A program made the translations under genes and the position numbers. The notes beneath the pieces were generated by a model. The model was not told where the DNA came from and did not search any database. It saw only the letters and a list, made by a program, of their open reading frames with translations. A stretch of 64,000 nt of DNA from JAPOXR01 sp964291445 (lineage in GTDB: Bacteria; Pseudomonadota; Alphaproteobacteria; Rhodobacterales; Rhodobacteraceae), in assembly GCA_964291445.2 (NCBI GenBank), contig OZ219862.1, forward strand, positions 868,001 through 932,000. The letters run 5' to 3'. Shown here piece after piece: positions 54,678 to 63,903 of the stretch. Each line of letters starts with the position of its first letter. Position 1 is the stretch's first letter.

Positions 54678-55859
54678 TCAAGGCTCAATGTCTCGTAACG
54701 CCTCGAAGACATACCGCAAACCTTGTCGCCGCAAGAAACCCCAATTGTAAAAGCTGATGCCTTCTGCTCCATGTGTGGCAATACTTGAAACTGCAGCCTG
54801 GACTTCGCTGGCGGAATTTAGGTCAGGCCAAGAGGGCCTGATTACGCACCTTAGACCCTTCGAACCGCCTAGTCGCCGCCGGACATCAGCGAAGTCGGCC
54901 GCCGCGCGATTCCATGTCGGCTCATAAAGGCAAATTTCCAGAACACCCGCGGCTCGCCGGAGATCTGCCAGATTGCTGCCTTCAAACCATGCATTTGCAG
55001 TCGGTCGCCCCACCGACGGGATGATTGCAACCGTAACGTGGCTAGCCACAACCGACCGGATTTCATCCACCAAGGAAGTAACCACGTCGCATCGCCAATT
55101 CAGAAACCCTGACAACTCTCGATCCGTCGCTACATCAGCCAACCAAAAACTCTCTGCCATGTCGTCAGGATAGTCTACGTCGCCCGCCAGATACTCGCCA
55201 ATCCAATTCCTGATCCGAGCCCGCAATCCTTTGGAATGAATGCCGATGTCCGCCGCTCCATTTTGGCAATGTTGACAAAAGCACAGCCCGAGGAGGTTTT
55301 CTAGCCAACGGTTGGGCTGGACCAAGTTGAACTCGTGATGAAACCCATGGAAAAATGGAGAGAATCCTGGAGACTCGACTGTCAATCCGGAAATCGGATA
55401 GTTGTCTGACACATCGGCAGCGAGGCTTCGCGCATATTTTCTCGCGTGCGGAGACGACGGACAAAGATTGTAAATGTACTTATCGCCAAAAGCATTTGTT
55501 ACGCAATCATCCAGGTTTTGTGATCCAAGTGGAGTATTGTGAAGCAGTACGAGCCAAACATTGACTGCAAGTTCGGCATTGCGAACTGCATCTCCTAAGA
55601 CATCTCGCTCCGCCACCATTGAGTTAGGGATCGGGACAATCCTTCCATAACGCACCGGATTGTGGCGGAAATAAATTGTCCCATCTTCCGGAAAAAACAC
55701 CGGAGATGAAGAACGCGGGCGAAGAAACTTCCCCGCGTGATAACTTCCGGAGATCGTCACCGAGTTAAGACCGAGCTCTCGAAATTCTGCGAACGACTTA
55801 TCAAGGCCGTGCTCGGCAAGATCCCACGCATACGTATAGATCGATCTCAAAGGGAGCAC
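54678..55859 (-). CDS. Unknown 393-aa TIM-barrel-like protein, linked to sugar ABC importer
   Basis: 393 residues, no signal peptide, no membrane span. I do not recognise a named family. Seen: YTYAWDLAEHGLDKSFAEF, a GSYHAGKFLRPRS motif, VFFPEDGTIYFRHNPVRYGR, SGLTVESPGFSPFFHGFHHEF, and a LGLCFCQHC Cys-rich motif; strand-helix alternation suggests a barrel like a sugar-processing enzyme, an inference only. It is last of the minus-strand ABC genes, 91 bases after the ATPase gene. GC content is lower than in the housekeeping genes, as for the whole ABC group. Possible roles: glycoside hydrolase, isomerase or sugar-binding enzyme. Confidence 0.6.
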   Translation of the reverse strand: MLPLRSIYTYAWDLAEHGLDKSFAEFRELGLNSVTISGSYHAGKFLRPRSSSPVFFPEDGTIYFRHNPVRYGRIVPIPNSMVAERDVLGDAVRNAELAVNVWLVLLHNTPLGSQNLDDCVTNAFGDKYIYNLCPSSPHARKYARSLAADVSDNYPISGLTVESPGFSPFFHGFHHEFNLVQPNRWLENLLGLCFCQHCQNGAADIGIHSKGLRARIRNWIGEYLAGDVDYPDDMAESFWLADVATDRELSGFLNWRCDVVTSLVDEIRSVVASHVTVAIIPSVGRPTANAWFEGSNLADLRRAAGVLEICLYEPTWNRAAADFADVRRRLGGSKGLRCVIRPSWPDLNSASEVQAAVSSIATHGAEGISFYNWGFLRRQGLRYVFEALRDIEP

Positions 55860-55950
55860 TGGATTGCCCTTCTCGTAATCGTTTGGTCCAGTCCTGCTGC
55901 CATGTTGCGTGGGAGGTCAACCATGTCCGACTCGTCTTGAATTAGGCCCT

Positions 55951-57021
55951 TTATTGCCGCTTCCCATTTTGATCGAAGACGTGGACGTGTTCGGCTGCGT
56001 AGGAAAAGGCGGCAGCCTGTCCCGGATGGCAGGAACTTGCATCGATAAGGCGAAAACGAAGATCTTCTGGTAACCCGGTGGAAAGGGTGACTATTGTGTC
56101 GGCACCTGTGAATTCGCTCGCCGCAACGGTTCCCCGAATGCAATTCAAACTGGCCTCAAACTTCGCATCCGTCGGTCGAAGCCCAACCATTAGCGGCTTG
56201 CCTTCAGGTCCGGTTCTGCAATTTGACTGCAAGTCGAGCTTTCCGACTCGCACAGACTTTCCGCCAAGCGAAATGCCCGGCACGAAGTTAATTTGTGGGT
56301 GTCCTACAAAGCCGGCTACGAAGGTGTTGATCGGCTCGTTGTACACTTTCAATGGAGTGCCGACCTGCTGAATGATTCCATCTTTCAGCACGACTACCCT
56401 GTCTGCCATGGTCATGGCTTCGTGCTGATCATGCGTAACATATATCGTTACCTTCCCTACCCTGCGGTGCAGCGCAATCAAATGCTGACGCATGCTATCT
56501 CGCAATTGAGCATCAAGGTTGGACAACGGCTCATCCATTGCAAAGACTTCTGGATCGCGCACCAGCGCTCGCGCCAGCGCCACTCGTTGCCGCTGACCTC
56601 CAGACAACGCCTCGGGGCGTTTGCCGAGCTGTTCGGATATCTCCACCAATTTCGCCGTTTGCAGAACCTTGTCCCCAACATTCGTTCGATTCCGCGCTGC
56701 CCTCCTCCGGGCCTTCAATGGGTATGCAATGTTTTCGGCTACGGACATGTGAGGATAGAGCGCATAGTTCTGGAAGACCATGGCCACGTTGCGATCCCGG
56801 GGGAGCAAGTAGTTCACAAGATTGCCATTGACGAAGATTTCCCCCGAGGTCGGGTCTTCGATCCCGGCCAGCAACTTCAGTATCGTGCTTTTCCCGCAAC
56901 CGGACGGCCCGAGCAGGACCAAGAACTCCCGCTGCCGAATGGGCAGATCGAGATTGTGAACGGCAACAAAGCTACCATAAATCTTGCTGACCGACCGGTA
57001 CTCGACTGCCGCACTTGCCAT
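55951..57021 (-). CDS. Sugar ABC transporter ATP-binding protein (MalK/UgpC type)
   Basis: 356 residues. Seen: Walker A GPSGCGKST, signature LSGGQRQRVALARALV, Walker B with FAMDEPLSNLDAQ, the H-loop YVTHDQHEAMTMAD, and a C-terminal OB-type regulatory domain (about 240-356) as in MalK. Powers the importer encoded by the adjacent permeases. Stop-to-start spacing from the permease gene is 2 bases. Substrate unknown. Confidence 0.95.
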   Translation of the reverse strand: MASAAVEYRSVSKIYGSFVAVHNLDLPIRQREFLVLLGPSGCGKSTILKLLAGIEDPTSGEIFVNGNLVNYLLPRDRNVAMVFQNYALYPHMSVAENIAYPLKARRRAARNRTNVGDKVLQTAKLVEISEQLGKRPEALSGGQRQRVALARALVRDPEVFAMDEPLSNLDAQLRDSMRQHLIALHRRVGKVTIYVTHDQHEAMTMADRVVVLKDGIIQQVGTPLKVYNEPINTFVAGFVGHPQINFVPGISLGGKSVRVGKLDLQSNCRTGPEGKPLMVGLRPTDAKFEASLNCIRGTVAASEFTGADTIVTLSTGLPEDLRFRLIDASSCHPGQAAAFSYAAEHVHVFDQNGKRQ

Positions 57022-57023
57022 TC

Positions 57024-57887
57024 TCAGCCTTTCAATGCGCTTGACAGGCTTTGCGCCAGGAAAAACCGCTGCAAAGCGAGGAACAGGAGCGTGATCGGGA
57101 TGGTTGCGAGCAGCGATGCTGCCGAAATCAGGCCCCAGTCAACGACGAAGTTCGACTTCAGGCTGGAAATGCCGACCGTCAGGACCTGGCGGGACTCAGA
57201 CTGAATTGCCACCAGCGGCCACAGAAAATTGGTATACTGAAGCATGAAGGTGAAAATCGCATGAACCACAAGGCCGGACCTGATCAATGGCAAGATGATC
57301 TGAGCAAGGATCTTCAACTCGCCTGCGCCATCCAGCCTGGCCGAATGAATCAGGTCGTCCGGCAGCGACACAATGAAGCTTCGTAGCAAGAAAATCCCAA
57401 GAGGGTTCGCCAGTGCCGGAAGGATGAGCGCCCAGTATGTGTTCAGCAGGCCCATTGAGCGGACGAGAAAAAATAACGGAATTATCAATGCGGCAACGGG
57501 TATAGCCACTGCAAGCAGAAGAGTTGCGGAAACAATCTGCTTTCCGGCAAATTGCAGTTTTGCAAGAGAATATGCCGCCATCGCGTCAATGACGAGCTTC
57601 AGGACCGTGATGGCAAGACCAATCATGAATGTATTCAAGGTCCAGTTGAGGAAAGAGGTTTCCTGCAGCAGCTTCGCATAGTTCCCCCAAAACAGTACAT
57701 CCGGAATCCATTCAGGTGGATAGCTGAATAGCGAATTCGTGTCCTTGACCGAGGTTGACAGAATATACAGGAAGGGCACGATCGATATGATTGCCGCAAA
57801 CATCAGCACCCCGTACGACATTGTTACCATTGGGAGCGTAGGTTTCAGCGATACAGCGTTTCGTTTCCTCTTGGCTAGGCGCCACAT
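57024..57887 (-). CDS. Carbohydrate ABC transporter permease (MalG/UgpE type)
   Basis: 287 residues. Six hydrophobic segments (first about 23-42) and the EAA loop DLIHSARLDGAGELKILAQIILPLIRSG (conserved A-x-x-D-G-A). Second permease of a binding-protein-dependent sugar importer. Its start overlaps the end of the other permease (57887). Confidence 0.93.
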   Translation of the reverse strand: MWRLAKRKRNAVSLKPTLPMVTMSYGVLMFAAIISIVPFLYILSTSVKDTNSLFSYPPEWIPDVLFWGNYAKLLQETSFLNWTLNTFMIGLAITVLKLVIDAMAAYSLAKLQFAGKQIVSATLLLAVAIPVAALIIPLFFLVRSMGLLNTYWALILPALANPLGIFLLRSFIVSLPDDLIHSARLDGAGELKILAQIILPLIRSGLVVHAIFTFMLQYTNFLWPLVAIQSESRQVLTVGISSLKSNFVVDWGLISAASLLATIPITLLFLALQRFFLAQSLSSALKG

Positions 57888-58798
57888 CAGCGTTTGTCTC
57901 GAAATGCGTAGGATTGAATTGCCGTGAGCACCAGCACGACCAGAACCAGGACGAACGACAGGGTTGCGCCGTATCCCGGCTCGCTGAATGTGAACAGGCT
58001 ACGGTAGATGTACCAGGTTGTCGATGCCGTCGAGTGGAATGGCCCGCCATCGGTCAGGACGAAGATTGAATCAAAAACCTGCAGATTCACGATAGTCGCA
58101 AAAGTCACTGAAAAGAAGAAAGTGGGCTTCAACAATGGCAATGTTAACTGAAAGAAGCGGCGGACTGGTCCGGCACCATCAAGCTCGGCTGCATGGTACA
58201 AGTCCCTCGGGAGACTCTGAATTCCAGCCAGGAACAGCAATGCCCAGAACCCCATGCCCTTCCAAACCTCGACCATGGCGATGGTCGGCATGGCCAAATC
58301 CTCATTGCCCAGGAAGTTCACCGGCTCGCCAGTAATTGCCCGCATCACGATATTCAGGACACCAAAATCCTGATGCAGAACAAAAGTAAACATAAGTGCC
58401 GCAATGAGAATCGGTTGCAATGTCGGGTAGTAAATTATTGTTTTGAAGGCCGTTTGACCGACCGAGATTGAGTTCAATGCCAGCGCAAACAGCATTGCGA
58501 TCACGAAGACCGCTGGTATTGCCATCAGGCAGTAACGAAGAGTATTCCATATGGTTTTCAATACAAGCGGATCGACAAATGTGCGCTCCCAGTTTTCGGT
58601 GCCCACAAAAACTGCCGGTGACATGACCCCGCCATTGTGGAATGTCTGGACGAACAGCGAAAGTCCAGGCCATACAAGAAACGTACCGAAAAAGACCAAG
58701 GCGGGTGCAAGAAACAGATATGCAGTCATGTTCCTGCGCACAATAAGCCGGCGTCGCAGGCGCTTGTGATCTATGACGCTGACTGTGGTGTCGTTCAA
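57887..58798 (-). CDS. Carbohydrate ABC transporter permease (MalF/UgpA type)
   Basis: 303 residues. First membrane span about 29-50 (YLFLAPALVFFGTFLVW), five more spans, and the EAA loop DLYHAAELDGAGPVRRFFQLTLPLLKP. TTG start at 58798 without a clear ribosome site; it lies 45 bases after the binding-protein stop, behind a hairpin. Confidence 0.92.
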   Translation of the reverse strand: MNDTTVSVIDHKRLRRRLIVRRNMTAYLFLAPALVFFGTFLVWPGLSLFVQTFHNGGVMSPAVFVGTENWERTFVDPLVLKTIWNTLRYCLMAIPAVFVIAMLFALALNSISVGQTAFKTIIYYPTLQPILIAALMFTFVLHQDFGVLNIVMRAITGEPVNFLGNEDLAMPTIAMVEVWKGMGFWALLFLAGIQSLPRDLYHAAELDGAGPVRRFFQLTLPLLKPTFFFSVTFATIVNLQVFDSIFVLTDGGPFHSTASTTWYIYRSLFTFSEPGYGATLSFVLVLVVLVLTAIQSYAFRDKR

Positions 58799-58837
58799 GT
58801 TGCCGTGGGGCCCATGAGAGGGCCCCCAACTTTTTTT
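58799..58837 (-). other. Hairpin between binding-protein and permease genes
   Basis: GGGGCCC (58807-58813) and GGGCCCC (58820-58826) form a perfect 7-bp stem with a 6-base loop, extended by GTTG/CAAC. On the minus strand (direction of the operon) it sits just after the binding-protein stop, where such stems stabilise upstream mRNA and let the binding protein be made in excess. On the plus strand it is followed by seven T, so it also fits a rho-independent terminator in that direction. Confidence 0.7.
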
Positions 58838-58843
58838 AAGGTC

Positions 58844-60118
58844 CTAGCCAAGAATCTCATCCGTGATTGCGCACATGCGCTCAATGACCTGTTCGCCGGT
58901 CATGCCACCGCGGTATGCTTGTTCAGCCACTGGCCAAATTGACTGAAGAATCTTGAGAATCTGCGGATGCGGCTGAATACCCTTCACGCGGGGGACAAAC
59001 TCCTGCTGAACCTTGCGCATTGCCGCATTGTCGGCAAACATGTCAGCAATGATGTCCTCCCGTACAACCTGGAGATTCACCTGTTCGGCAAAACGACCGA
59101 CCTGAGGTCCGGAAGCCCAGTGTTTGATGAATTCCCAGGCAGCATCCTGATTGGGACTGGCGCTGGCGATACTCAGAATGCCGAAATTACCCATCACTGT
59201 TTGTCCATGCTCGCCCGGAGGAGCATACGCAACATCCCAGTCAAACCCGGGTGGGTTCGCGTTCAGTTCCCCGATCTGGGGAGTTTCGCCATGATAAATC
59301 GCGATCTTTCCTCCTTTGAAGAGGTCGAACTGTTCCTGTGTGGACATTGAACCGATCGGCGGGGTGACGCCGGCCTCATGCATGTCAATCAGGAACTGAG
59401 TGGCGGCTTCCGCGCCCCACAGCCCGCATCCGCTCCAGTCGTCATTCAGGATGTCGGCACCGGCGTTGTGGACGTATGGGAACCAGTCCCAAAAAGCGAA
59501 ATCGCCAGTCCTGCTTCGAACCGAGAATCCATAGACATCGTCACCTGTTGTTTTCTTGGCGGCATCCATCATGTCGGCGTATGAATTGTTCCAAGTGTCC
59601 AGAACTCCTGCTTCGGCAAGCAGATCCTTGTTAATGAAAATGTTGTAAACAGCACCGAGAACCGGAACACCCCAAGTGCCTTCGCCCTGCCTTGCAAGAT
59701 CCCAGGCAAACTCCGGAATCAAGGCTCGCTCCTCAGCCCATTCCTCGGAATTGACCAAATCCGACATGTCAAGCAGTGCGCCCTGCTCGGAATAATTGGG
59801 ATAGATCAGATCAACCAGATACAAGACATCGGCGGGATTGCCGCTTGCAAACCCGGCCGTAAGCTCGGCATTCATGTTGGCCCAATCGTATGTGGTGAAT
59901 TCGACGTTTACGCCAGGTTCAACGGCCTTGAAGTCATCAATGATCATGGCCTCAAATCGAGCTTCATCCGCCGAGTGCGGCCCCTTGATCATTGTAATGT
60001 CACCGGATACATGACCACCGCCTTGAACCGGTGAGGTCCAAAGACCAAATCCTACTATCGCAGGGGCTGCCAATGCTCCCATGGTCATCGAACGCGCCCA
60101 GATTCTGATGTTCATCAT
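58844..60118 (-). CDS. Extracellular solute-binding protein (family 1, sugar ABC)
   Basis: 424 residues with an N-terminal signal (about 1-34, TMGALAAPAIVGFGLWTSPVQGGG). Mature fold of sugar-binding proteins: PADVLYLVDLIYPNYSEQGALLDMSDLV, GVPVLGAVYNIFINKDLL, and the C-terminal AAWEFIKHWASGPQVGRFAEQ. First gene of the importer on the minus strand. Substrate unknown; not specific enough to name. Confidence 0.92.
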   Translation of the reverse strand: MMNIRIWARSMTMGALAAPAIVGFGLWTSPVQGGGHVSGDITMIKGPHSADEARFEAMIIDDFKAVEPGVNVEFTTYDWANMNAELTAGFASGNPADVLYLVDLIYPNYSEQGALLDMSDLVNSEEWAEERALIPEFAWDLARQGEGTWGVPVLGAVYNIFINKDLLAEAGVLDTWNNSYADMMDAAKKTTGDDVYGFSVRSRTGDFAFWDWFPYVHNAGADILNDDWSGCGLWGAEAATQFLIDMHEAGVTPPIGSMSTQEQFDLFKGGKIAIYHGETPQIGELNANPPGFDWDVAYAPPGEHGQTVMGNFGILSIASASPNQDAAWEFIKHWASGPQVGRFAEQVNLQVVREDIIADMFADNAAMRKVQQEFVPRVKGIQPHPQILKILQSIWPVAEQAYRGGMTGEQVIERMCAITDEILG

Positions 60119-60763
60119 CTCTTCCCTCCTCAGGTTTTCCTGTGCAGTCCATCAACGTCAGGACTGTGGTGAAAGTTTGTTACATGATCGCTATAGTTTG
60201 TCAATCCGGCAAGAAAGAAGGGGTGCTGTCCGATAACTTTGGAGTGGCACAACTGCTGCCCCGATTTCGAGCATTTCCAGGCTCCTTTTCGAAAATGGCG
60301 GCTCATATTATGGGGTCTCTCCACAACCCCACAATCTGAATCCCGGATCTCTTACGCGTATTGCATCTTGCCAGCCTCCATCGTCAATGCCACCACCCCG
60401 GCACCGCGCCACGCCATTGGTTCAACAAGGGTCCCGGTGGAACCGGACGGGCCGCCAAAGCGGCGCACCCGAAGGGCCGGTCCGGGCCGCCCGGACCCGC
60501 CTCCGGCACCGGCAGGTAGCATCCTATCGGGCAGTGCCGGGGCCCCAGGGGCGGCGAGCGCCCTGGCCGCCGGGGGCATTTGAAGTTGTCCTGTCATGCG
60601 TCGTCAGGTCCCGGTCGTGTTGTTCCAGCGACAATCCGCAGCGGCGGAAAAACTGCTTGCAACCGGTGGGAGATGCGGAATGTATCGTCCCTGCCGCGGC
60701 GTCAGGTTGTCATTCTGATTGACGTGCTGCTCTTATCCGGACTGACGCTCAACAACAGCGGTC
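60119..60763. other. Intergenic region, binding protein / M81 gene
   Basis: About 645 bases. The right half (60350-60600) is GC-rich and has a minus-strand frame (60352-60597) giving only Ala/Gly/Pro-rich residues; I reject it. The left part holds the ABC promoter (listed). A border between DNA of different composition appears about 60340. Confidence 0.45.
60177..60204 (-). promoter_or_regulatory. Possible promoter of the sugar ABC operon
   Basis: On the minus strand, TTGACA (60204-60199) and TAACAA (60182-60177) with a 16-base spacer, about 59 bases before the binding-protein ATG. The -35 box is perfect, the -10 partial. Matches only; the regulator may be the RpiR protein or another. Confidence 0.45.
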
Positions 60764-62230
60764 CTAGGAATCATGGGGATTCTCGTGCAGCGGCCAGACT
60801 CTCCGGCACAGGTTGAGATAGCCGTTTGTGGCCGGGTTGCTCGGATACAGCCCATCGACCGCGACATACAAGATTTTCGAGGCAATCGCCGAGAACGCAT
60901 CATGGAAGTGGTTGGTGGACTTTACCACAAGCATGGACTTTTCCCCAGGATCTATGCCGAAGTTGGAAAACACGTCAGGATGAAATGCTTGGCTGCGCAC
61001 GGTGTTGAGAATGACGTCGATGCCACCGACCACGATCCAGACGCTGTCTCCGAGCGGCACGATGCTCTCGCCAAACCTCTGGACCGCTTCGCTGAGAATG
61101 CGGCGCACCGCGACCTTGGAGTCAAGCGGTTCGCCACCTGCACGGGACATTTTTCCGCCGAAGCGAAGCTGCAGCTCGGCGCCTTCGCCCGCTGAGATGC
61201 ACGTGCGAACTGCTATGGGGTCCCAGATTGTTGCCAACGCAGCATTGTTTGTCTTTCGCCTGATCATCTCGCGCAGGATGATGGTGGAGTCTCCAGGAAC
61301 GCCACCTCCGGGATTGTCCCATACGTCCGCAATCACAACCGGGCCGTCGGTCACCGCCAGAGCCTCGTCCAGTGCCTCGCCAGGCGAAAGGAAATCCGGC
61401 CGTGTCCTGCCCCTCATAGCGAACAGCTCCAACCCGAGCTTTTTGGCAAGCGCATCGCCCTCGTCCTTAGCATCATCCGTAATCACGATGATCTTGGCCC
61501 CAAGGTCGGGCACATCACCAGCCATGAAGCCATGAATGACCGAAACCGAGAGGATCCTGCCGTTTCCCTCGAGCGCCTTCAGCGCGTCTGCAAAGCTGCG
61601 CATCGGCTCCTGGCTCGTCGGGAAGACATCGATGATCCTGCAATCGAAGGTCGAGATCACCGGCATGACGCTGCCGGCAGAGGCGCGATTCACCAGGTTG
61701 ATCAAGTCTTCGGCCGTCTCGACGAAGTCGGTATGGGGAAACTCCTTGAAGACCGTGATCAGATCGGCATTCGCCACCCGCTGGTCAGACAGATGGCTGT
61801 GCGGGTCGAACGTCACCCCGATGATCGTGTCGGGCCCGGTGATCGCCCGAACCGCCTCGATCAACTCGCCTTCGCAGTCGAGGCATCCCTGGGACACCAT
61901 GGCGCCATGGAGCCCAAGCAGGACTATATCCACCGGCATCGCGTCACGGAGTTCCTGGAGTAGCTGGTCGCGAAGATTCTCCCACGTGCGCTGGTTGACA
62001 ATTCCGCCCGGCTCGGCCCAAGTTGCTGTGCCCTCGATCAACGTCCATCCGAATTCGCCGGACTTCGCCCGCGCGACCGGGTAGATCGCGCTGCACAGCG
62101 TGGGCGTGGAAGGGTGCAGGCCTGGGGGCGCGAAGAAGCTGTCCTTGAAGTCACGCAAATCCGTCCGCAGCGGCGAGAATGTGTTGGTTTCCGTTGCAAT
62201 TGATCCCAGGAAGACGCGCTTCTGATCCAT
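60764..62230 (-). CDS. M81 family metallopeptidase (MlrC type)
   Basis: 488 residues. N-terminal DUF1485 half with GSIATETNTFSPLRTDL, GLHGAMVSQG and DPHSHLSDQRVANADLITVFKEFPHTD (metal-binding His/Asp), then the MlrC C-terminal half with DVWDNPGGGVPGDST. Related to microcystin-degrading MlrC, but most members are of unknown substrate and lie with dipeptide ABC, RpiR and RidA genes. Start ATG 62230 overlaps the stop of the truncated ABC ATPase (TGATG). Confidence 0.92.
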   Translation of the reverse strand: MDQKRVFLGSIATETNTFSPLRTDLRDFKDSFFAPPGLHPSTPTLCSAIYPVARAKSGEFGWTLIEGTATWAEPGGIVNQRTWENLRDQLLQELRDAMPVDIVLLGLHGAMVSQGCLDCEGELIEAVRAITGPDTIIGVTFDPHSHLSDQRVANADLITVFKEFPHTDFVETAEDLINLVNRASAGSVMPVISTFDCRIIDVFPTSQEPMRSFADALKALEGNGRILSVSVIHGFMAGDVPDLGAKIIVITDDAKDEGDALAKKLGLELFAMRGRTRPDFLSPGEALDEALAVTDGPVVIADVWDNPGGGVPGDSTIILREMIRRKTNNAALATIWDPIAVRTCISAGEGAELQLRFGGKMSRAGGEPLDSKVAVRRILSEAVQRFGESIVPLGDSVWIVVGGIDVILNTVRSQAFHPDVFSNFGIDPGEKSMLVVKSTNHFHDAFSAIASKILYVAVDGLYPSNPATNGYLNLCRRVWPLHENPHDS

Positions 62231-62667
62231 CACGCGACCCCCCCTTCGTTGCGCGGAATCAAGACTAGCAGCCTTCGGGTATAGACGTACAAGGTTGTCT
62301 CGAAGATCTGCCGCGTCTTGCCGGTCTCCACGAGCTCTCCCCTGAACATGACCGCAGCACGTTCGCTTATGCGGCGGACTGCACAAAGATGGCGGCTGAA
62401 AATCAGCATCGACACGCCGCCGTCGCGCTTAAACACCTTCAGCAGATTCAGAACCTGGACCTGGATGGAGACATCAAGCGTCGATACCGGTTCGTCAGCA
62501 ATGACGAGACGCGGCGCCAGGATCATGACTCTAGCAATCCCAATTCGCTGCCGCTGACCGTCGAAAAACTCGTGCGTATAGCGACTCATCGAGTTCGCAT
62601 CCACGCCCACAAGATCAATAGTCGCTGCAATCTTCTCGCGTGCCTCCGAGCGGTCGCGCACAAGCAT
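62230..62667 (-). pseudogene. Oligopeptide ABC ATPase (OppF/DppF type), 5'-truncated
   Basis: 145 codons. The Walker A part is missing. What remains has a mutated signature (HEFFDGQRQRIGIARVM, normally SGGQ), Walker B with VIADEPVSTLDVSIQVQVLN and the switch region SRHLCAVRRISERAAVM (normally T-H-D-L). So it can hardly bind ATP. No permease or binding protein of an Opp type is in the window. It is followed directly by the M81 gene, and so is probably the tail of a deleted dpp operon. Confidence 0.8.
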
Positions 62668-62999
62668 TCCGTAATGAGACCCCCGAAGTCAAGAACGGAT
62701 TCTTAGCCCAGTTCGGTCCCCGAGTGTCCGGCGTGTTCGAGCGCGACAGTGCAGTTCAGCGATGAGGGGTCAGTCAGCGCTGGAGGATCTGCCTATTCTG
62801 TTCTTGCGCCTGCGAAGTCCACTTCTGCAGCCCGACGTACAATCCCCTGGGAGACATGCCTGGACACGCTGTTTCGTGCGGGGTTGGCCAACAGACGGAA
62901 TTTGCCATCGGTTGCCCGCGCTTGATCTCCCATCGTGCGAGCGAAACACTCCTGGTTGGCAAGCGAGGGATGCCGTGGGCAGAACAACCGGGCTGGATG
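62668..62999. other. Deleted/decayed region upstream of the truncated ATPase
   Basis: About 330 bases with no supported gene. It lies where the missing part of the dpp-type genes would be. Confidence 0.4.
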
Positions 63000-63896
63000 T
63001 TAATCGCCGATCGGCTTTGGGCCCGTGTCTTCGGAGAGCGCGATCATCGAGGTACGAATGCGTCGCATGTACTCTTTTGCCAATTCCGGACGTTTGCGGG
63101 CCGTACCGGCTGCGAGCACATCGATTATGGCAATGAAGACGAGCCTTGAGGCCGATGGCTTGTAGATGTCCTGATCTTCGGGAATGTCGATCTCGATGGA
63201 GACGTCGGCCGACCTGGCGAGGGGCGTGGCGGCCTTGGTAAGGCTGATTGACTTTGCGCCATACTGTTGGGCGATTGCAACGCTGTCCAGAAGCTCGGCC
63301 GGCTGGCCGCTCGCGGATATGGCAAAGATGACATCACCATCCGACAGGGTCGAGGCAAGCATGCGCTGAAAGTAGCCATCTGCATGCGCCTCGGTGGGAA
63401 TTCCAAGACGAAAGAACCTGTTGGCACCTTCGCGGGCAACGTTGGCCGAGCCGCCGCCGACACCGATGAACGAAATGCGCCGTGCATTCGCCAGCACCGA
63501 GACAGCCTGCTGCATGGCTTCGTTGTCAAGCTGGAAACGAGCCAGGTTGAGGGTGTCGACAAGCGCACCAAAGACCTGCATGACGAGTTGCCCAGACTCG
63601 GAATCCGTGCGGCTCGGCCCGCCAAGATATTGCAGGCTTACCGCCACGATTTGAGCGAGCTTGATGTTGAAATCGCGGAAGCCCTCGCAACCGACGGTCT
63701 GGCAGAATCGACTCACCGTCGCGACAGAGACATCGGCTGCTTCAGCGATTTCGTTCTGCGTGAGTCGGGGTGCGCGCTCCAGATTGGAGAGCACGAAATC
63801 CGCCACCCGCTGTTCACGTTTCGGAAACTTGCCGTCCAGCTTTCGCATCTGGGATATGACGTCGATGATCTTGGTCATGGTGTTGTCGCCCGTCAT
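63000..63896 (-). CDS. MurR/RpiR family transcriptional regulator
   Basis: 298 residues. N-terminal HTH_6 (about 20-80, RLTQNEIAEAADVSVATVSRFCQ) and a C-terminal SIS sugar-isomerase domain (about 130-260, ISFIGVGGGSANVAREGANRF, IFAISASGQPAELLDSVAIAQ) that should bind a phosphorylated sugar or amino sugar. ATG 63896 or 63878 are possible starts. It is likely to control the M81 cluster and perhaps the sugar importer. Confidence 0.92.
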   Translation of the reverse strand: MTGDNTMTKIIDVISQMRKLDGKFPKREQRVADFVLSNLERAPRLTQNEIAEAADVSVATVSRFCQTVGCEGFRDFNIKLAQIVAVSLQYLGGPSRTDSESGQLVMQVFGALVDTLNLARFQLDNEAMQQAVSVLANARRISFIGVGGGSANVAREGANRFFRLGIPTEAHADGYFQRMLASTLSDGDVIFAISASGQPAELLDSVAIAQQYGAKSISLTKAATPLARSADVSIEIDIPEDQDIYKPSASRLVFIAIIDVLAAGTARKRPELAKEYMRRIRTSMIALSEDTGPKPIGD

Positions 63897-63903
63897 TTGT
63901 CGG

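Noticed and set aside
60352..60597. 81-codon minus-strand frame before the ABC operon
   Set aside because: Ala/Gly/Pro-rich; I could not match any family.
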